Assembly: GCF_036884655.1 (NCBI RefSeq)
Contig: NC_088337.1
Coordinates: 32,594,501 to 32,658,500 of the forward strand
Direction of reading: 5' to 3'
Length of the DNA: 64,000 bases
DNA from: Musa acuminata AAA Group
Lineage: Eukaryota > Streptophyta > Magnoliopsida > Zingiberales > Musaceae
The notes below the pieces were generated by a model that ran no database searches, was not told the DNA's origin, and saw only the letters and a program-made list of their open reading frames with translations. Of the stretch, positions 63,708 through 64,000 are shown one piece after another (positions within the stretch are counted from its first letter, which is position 1; each line of letters begins with the position of its first letter). The position numbers and the translations under genes were made by a program.

Positions 63708-64000
63708 TTTGTTGAATCATGTCACTAGAAAATAGTTTGTGTATCTATATACGGTAGAAAGGAAAAATACTTATTTCTTAATTATTAGCATCGTGTGTGA
63801 CCTCTTAAGTCTCTTTCTTGTTGTTATTGTCATTGACATCTCTGTCCTTCTCCTTGTCTTTGTTTAGTCTACTTTGTATTACTGTATTGTGGAGTATCAG
63901 CACTCCAGATTGCAAGGTATGCTCTTGGGTCCTTGAACATTGTTCAGTATCTTTGCTAACCTATGCTTTTTCTCACACTATATTTAGATATTTTTAGAGA
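63708..64000. other. 3' flank of the GSK3-like kinase
   Basis: 3' untranslated region and downstream sequence; nothing further is supported. Confidence 0.6.

Overview
This window looks like nuclear DNA of a flowering plant. It has intron-rich genes with GT-AG boundaries, plant-specific families (galacturonosyltransferase-like, histidine phosphotransfer protein, tau glutathione S-transferase, clade I shaggy-like kinase, large PPR protein, plant-type ATP-citrate lyase A) and long AT-rich intergenic DNA with decayed transposons. Several genes (GATL, bZIP, GST, the coiled-coil gene) start very GC-rich and become AT-rich towards the 3' end, a gradient typical of commelinid monocots. A monocot such as a banana relative is plausible, but the species cannot be fixed from sequence alone.

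Layout, left to right. 0.8-2.0 kb (+): last exon of a mitochondrial-type PPR gene with a 128-bp tandem duplication of its 3' end. 2.6 and 3.7 kb (+): two tRNA-Ala(AGC) genes on a segmental duplication. 4.7-5.6 kb (-): tau-class GST. 6.8-10.4 kb: transposon-derived DNA with a degenerate minisatellite and a gypsy-type gag-like fragment. 10.9-13.8 kb (+): membrane-tethered bZIP factor of the bZIP17/28 ER-stress type. 14.8-15.2 kb (-): tRNA-Cys(GCA) with two decayed copies beside it. 19.2-20.2 kb (-): six-exon histidine phosphotransfer gene. 24.9-26.2 kb (-): chloroplast two-RRM protein. 27.1-31.4 kb (-): nine-exon At4g15545-like coiled-coil gene. 32.3-33.4 kb (-): intronless GATL. 36.6-43.2 kb (+): eleven-exon MO25-like gene with an antisense LINE fragment in intron 4. 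46.2-47.1 kb (-): cysteine-rich zinc-finger gene of unknown role. 47.7-50.3 kb (+): decayed ATG8 pseudogene, followed at 50.3-51.6 kb by a MULE-like inverted-repeat element. 52.0-56.3 kb (-): eleven-exon ATP-citrate lyase subunit A. 60.7-63.7 kb (+): twelve-exon GSK3/shaggy-like kinase with a long leader intron.

The genes are ordinary single transcription units and form no operon or pathway cluster. Together they cover ER stress, cytokinin phosphorelay, brassinosteroid-type kinase signalling, pectin/xylan synthesis, cytosolic acetyl-CoA supply and organelle RNA handling. Exon boundaries were assigned by eye from splice signals, reading phase and remembered family sequence patterns. For every complete gene the exon lengths sum to a whole number of codons.

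I found no clearly new biological system. The most interesting observations are the ATG8 pseudogene with several independent lesions, the paired tRNA-Ala genes differing by a base-pair-preserving double change, the MULE-like element with a near-perfect 9-bp target duplication, and the tRNA-Cys locus with a trail of decayed copies.
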